A stretch of DNA of 7,432 nucleotides from Bacillota bacterium (GTDB taxonomy: Bacteria; Bacillota; Clostridia; Peptostreptococcales; Thermotaleaceae): positions 1-7,432 of the forward strand of contig JAMNXX010000105.1 of assembly GCA_023623095.1 (NCBI GenBank), read 5' to 3'. The notes under the pieces are model-generated. The model did not search any database and was not told the DNA's origin. It worked only from the letters and a program-made list of their open reading frames with translations. Positions 6,164-7,432 of the stretch are shown here, piece by piece (within the stretch, counting starts at the first letter, position 1; each line of letters starts with the position of its first letter). A program made the translations under genes and the position numbers.

Positions 6164-6191
6164 AATATACCATATCCTTTTAGAGGAACAA
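6164..6191 (-). promoter_or_regulatory. Possible second ddl promoter (extended -10)
   Basis: Read leftward: TTGTTC (6191-6186), a 16-base spacer ending in TGG, TATATT (6169-6164). It would start about 37 bases upstream of the first promoter. Weaker -35 and no independent support. Confidence 0.35.
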
Positions 6192-6215
6192 CTTTGTTTC
6201 TGTCAGCCCCATCAT

Positions 6216-6293
6216 ATGAAAGCGCATGTTGATTTTGAAGAAGTGCACTCCTACTTGACCGCATTCCGCAAATACCTCTTGAAATATCAATGA
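6216..6293 (+). other. Doubtful 25-codon ORF between ddl and ypeB
   Basis: ATG at 6216 to TGA at 6291 encodes a peptide beginning MKAHVDFEEVHSYL and ending RKYLLKYQ, well mixed in composition and amphipathic. The stop lies directly before the hairpin at 6298-6334. There is no ribosome binding site, and the frame is open upstream back to 6162. It could be the tail of a decayed gene or chance. Confidence 0.15.
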
Positions 6294-6334
6294 AAAAAGA
6301 CAGACGGCATCTCCTTGGGCGATTCCGTCTGTCT
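6291..6334 (-). terminator. Intrinsic terminator after ypeB
   Basis: Read leftward: a perfect 10-bp stem (AGACAGACGG, 6334-6325, pairing with 6307-6298), a 17-base loop that may hold a further 3-bp pairing (6321-6323 with 6309-6311), then TTTTTT (6297-6292). It lies about 136 bases past the ypeB stop. On the + strand the hairpin is followed only by TATAAAATTT, so it is less convincing in that direction. Confidence 0.8.
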
Positions 6335-6405
6335 ATAAAATTTCCTTATGACAGCCCCCTCCAGCTGCCTTTTTATATTCACAGTTTGCAATGAGCCCTT
6401 ATCGA

Positions 6406-6495
6406 TTAAATCCGACAATAAGGACAAACCGCAGTGTATTTATCTTTAAATGTTGAAGAATGTTTTGATTTAGATGGTAAGGGTGCCATTTTCAT
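6406..6495 (-). other. Doubtful 29-codon ORF with a CPYC motif overlapping the end of ypeB
   Basis: From the ATG at 6495, in another frame from ypeB, 29 codons run past the ypeB stop to a TAA at 6406. The second half reads STFKDKYTAVCPYCRI. The CPYC pair looks like half of a zinc knuckle or a thioredoxin-type motif. No ribosome binding site is visible, but the overlap with ypeB would allow coupled translation. It lies before the terminator at 6291-6334, so it is on the ypeB transcript. No family recognised. Confidence 0.2.
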
Positions 6496-7432
6496 TTTGG
6501 ATCAACTTCAATATCTTTTCTTCTTCCCCCGTATCCGCGTTGATGTAGATTAAAAATAAATCTCCCTTATACGTTGCCTGAAATTCATAGCAATAAATTT
6601 CTCTCAAGGATTGGGTAGGGATATAGCAAAGTCTCGGTGATCCTTTCAGCTCCGCTTGAGGGGATATTTTTTCCTGTGCCTGCTCCGGTGTAAGGAGGGG
6701 CTTTTCTATAGGTCGCTCATAGTTGTTCGTCAAAAATTGCGTTGCATCAAATCCTACAATCTCTCCGTTGTCCAATGCGACTTTTACCTTGATCAGGTCC
6801 GGATACATTACCACATCATCTTGCTGATAAGCATAATTGATTAGAACAGCATTACCATATTTTACTGTATAAGTAGAGATCATATTTTTGTATCCTTTTT
6901 CCTCCAGAAATTTAGATGCCCGCTGAACGGCTTGTTTCCGGGACAGCTTTGCTTCTTTGATATCTCGATTATTCAGGATCCACGCCACATATCCATTTGT
7001 CTGAGAAATATCGATGTAGACCGGATTTCCTTTCCCGTCTGCTTTGTTTTGCGGAATGACTTCAAAGCTATATGTGTCTACTCGCCCCCGGCCATCGGTC
7101 AAACTTTCTACTCTTTGAATCTTTGCATTTCCAAGAAATTCTTTGACTTTCTTTTCTGCTGTTTCACGAGAAACTTTTTTTCCTTTTAGCCTCGGACGCA
7201 CGCCCTCGGAAACGTGATCCGAAAATGGGCCATCATAGATCAGTTCGGGATATTCTACCATTCGTTCTTCAAACTGAGCAAATTTAACCTGGATGGGGTT
7301 TTGCTTCTCTGCATCTTCATTTAGTTTCGTATTTGCCTTTCTCTTTAATTCATCTTTCCAAACCACATCTTTTAATACCTTTTCATGAAGCTCCCTTAAG
7401 CTCTGGGTGAGTTCAAGGGAATAATTGTGGAG
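6470..7432 (-). CDS. ypeB: Spore germination protein YpeB (C-terminal 320 residues; start beyond right edge)
   Basis: The frame is open through the right edge, so the true start and the usual N-terminal membrane anchor lie outside; YpeB is about 450 residues in Bacillus subtilis. The first visible residues (YSLELTQSLRELHEK, then VVWKDELKRK) match the helical middle part, followed by a variable stretch and IYDGPFSDHV (65-74). Three PepSY-like modules follow at about window residues 80-152, 163-230 and 246-312, each opening with a K/R..A helix such as VSRETAEKKVKEFLG, LSRKQAVQRASKFLEE and LTPEQAQEKI. YPDLIKVKVALDNGEIVGF (210-228) is a strong family signature. YpeB is known to stabilise and localise the cortex-lytic enzyme SleB in spores, and sleB usually lies directly upstream, which here would be just right of the window. 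Its promoter is not in view. A terminator follows. Confidence 0.92.
   Translation of the reverse strand, partial: LHNYSLELTQSLRELHEKVLKDVVWKDELKRKANTKLNEDAEKQNPIQVKFAQFEERMVEYPELIYDGPFSDHVSEGVRPRLKGKKVSRETAEKKVKEFLGNAKIQRVESLTDGRGRVDTYSFEVIPQNKADGKGNPVYIDISQTNGYVAWILNNRDIKEAKLSRKQAVQRASKFLEEKGYKNMISTYTVKYGNAVLINYAYQQDDVVMYPDLIKVKVALDNGEIVGFDATQFLTNNYERPIEKPLLTPEQAQEKISPQAELKGSPRLCYIPTQSLREIYCYEFQATYKGDLFLIYINADTGEEEKILKLIQNENGTLTI

Overview
The window looks like low-to-mid GC Firmicutes DNA, most likely from an endospore-forming member of the Clostridia. The evidence is a recognisable spore-germination gene (ypeB), a DUF1934/YwiB-type gene, strong AGGAGG-like ribosome binding sites, extended -10 promoters and U-run terminators. 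The species cannot be named from this stretch. Almost everything reads leftward (- strand). The one substantial + strand gene is a stalk/surface protein gene at 516-1646.

Left part (1-1646): the start of an unrecognised exported protein leaves the left edge on the - strand, with a possible broken 41-codon ORF just before it. A divergent gene with its own extended -10 promoter encodes an exported protein. It has a copper-amine-oxidase-N-like 'stalk' domain, a coiled coil and two tandem copies of a domain of about 110 residues.

Middle (1647-4311): an intergenic stretch carries a 154-bp palindromic element with 27-bp inverted ends and three internal GTAGGGG-type hairpins. On its right is a two-gene - strand operon: an exported parallel beta-helix protein ending in a dockerin-like calcium loop (2876-4090), then, 14 bases downstream, an exported cohesin-like protein with a very acidic linker (1929-2861). 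The likely reading is that the two proteins bind each other outside the cell, a small cellulosome-like pair without enzymes in view. The 3' end of the cohesin gene is doubtful. It may be frameshifted, and its present stop codon lies inside the palindromic element. The operon has an extended -10 promoter and is separated from the next unit by a strong terminator at 4281-4311.

Right part (4418-7432): housekeeping genes, all leftward. These are a DUF1934 beta-barrel protein, D-alanine-D-alanine ligase (with a promoter at 6127-6155), a terminator at 6291-6334, and the 3' two-thirds of ypeB, which encodes the partner of the spore cortex hydrolase SleB. The gap 6080-6469 holds promoters, the terminator and two very small doubtful ORFs.

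The most interesting points are the cohesin/dockerin pair, the unstable 3' end of the cohesin gene beside the palindromic repeat, and the internal duplication in the stalk protein.
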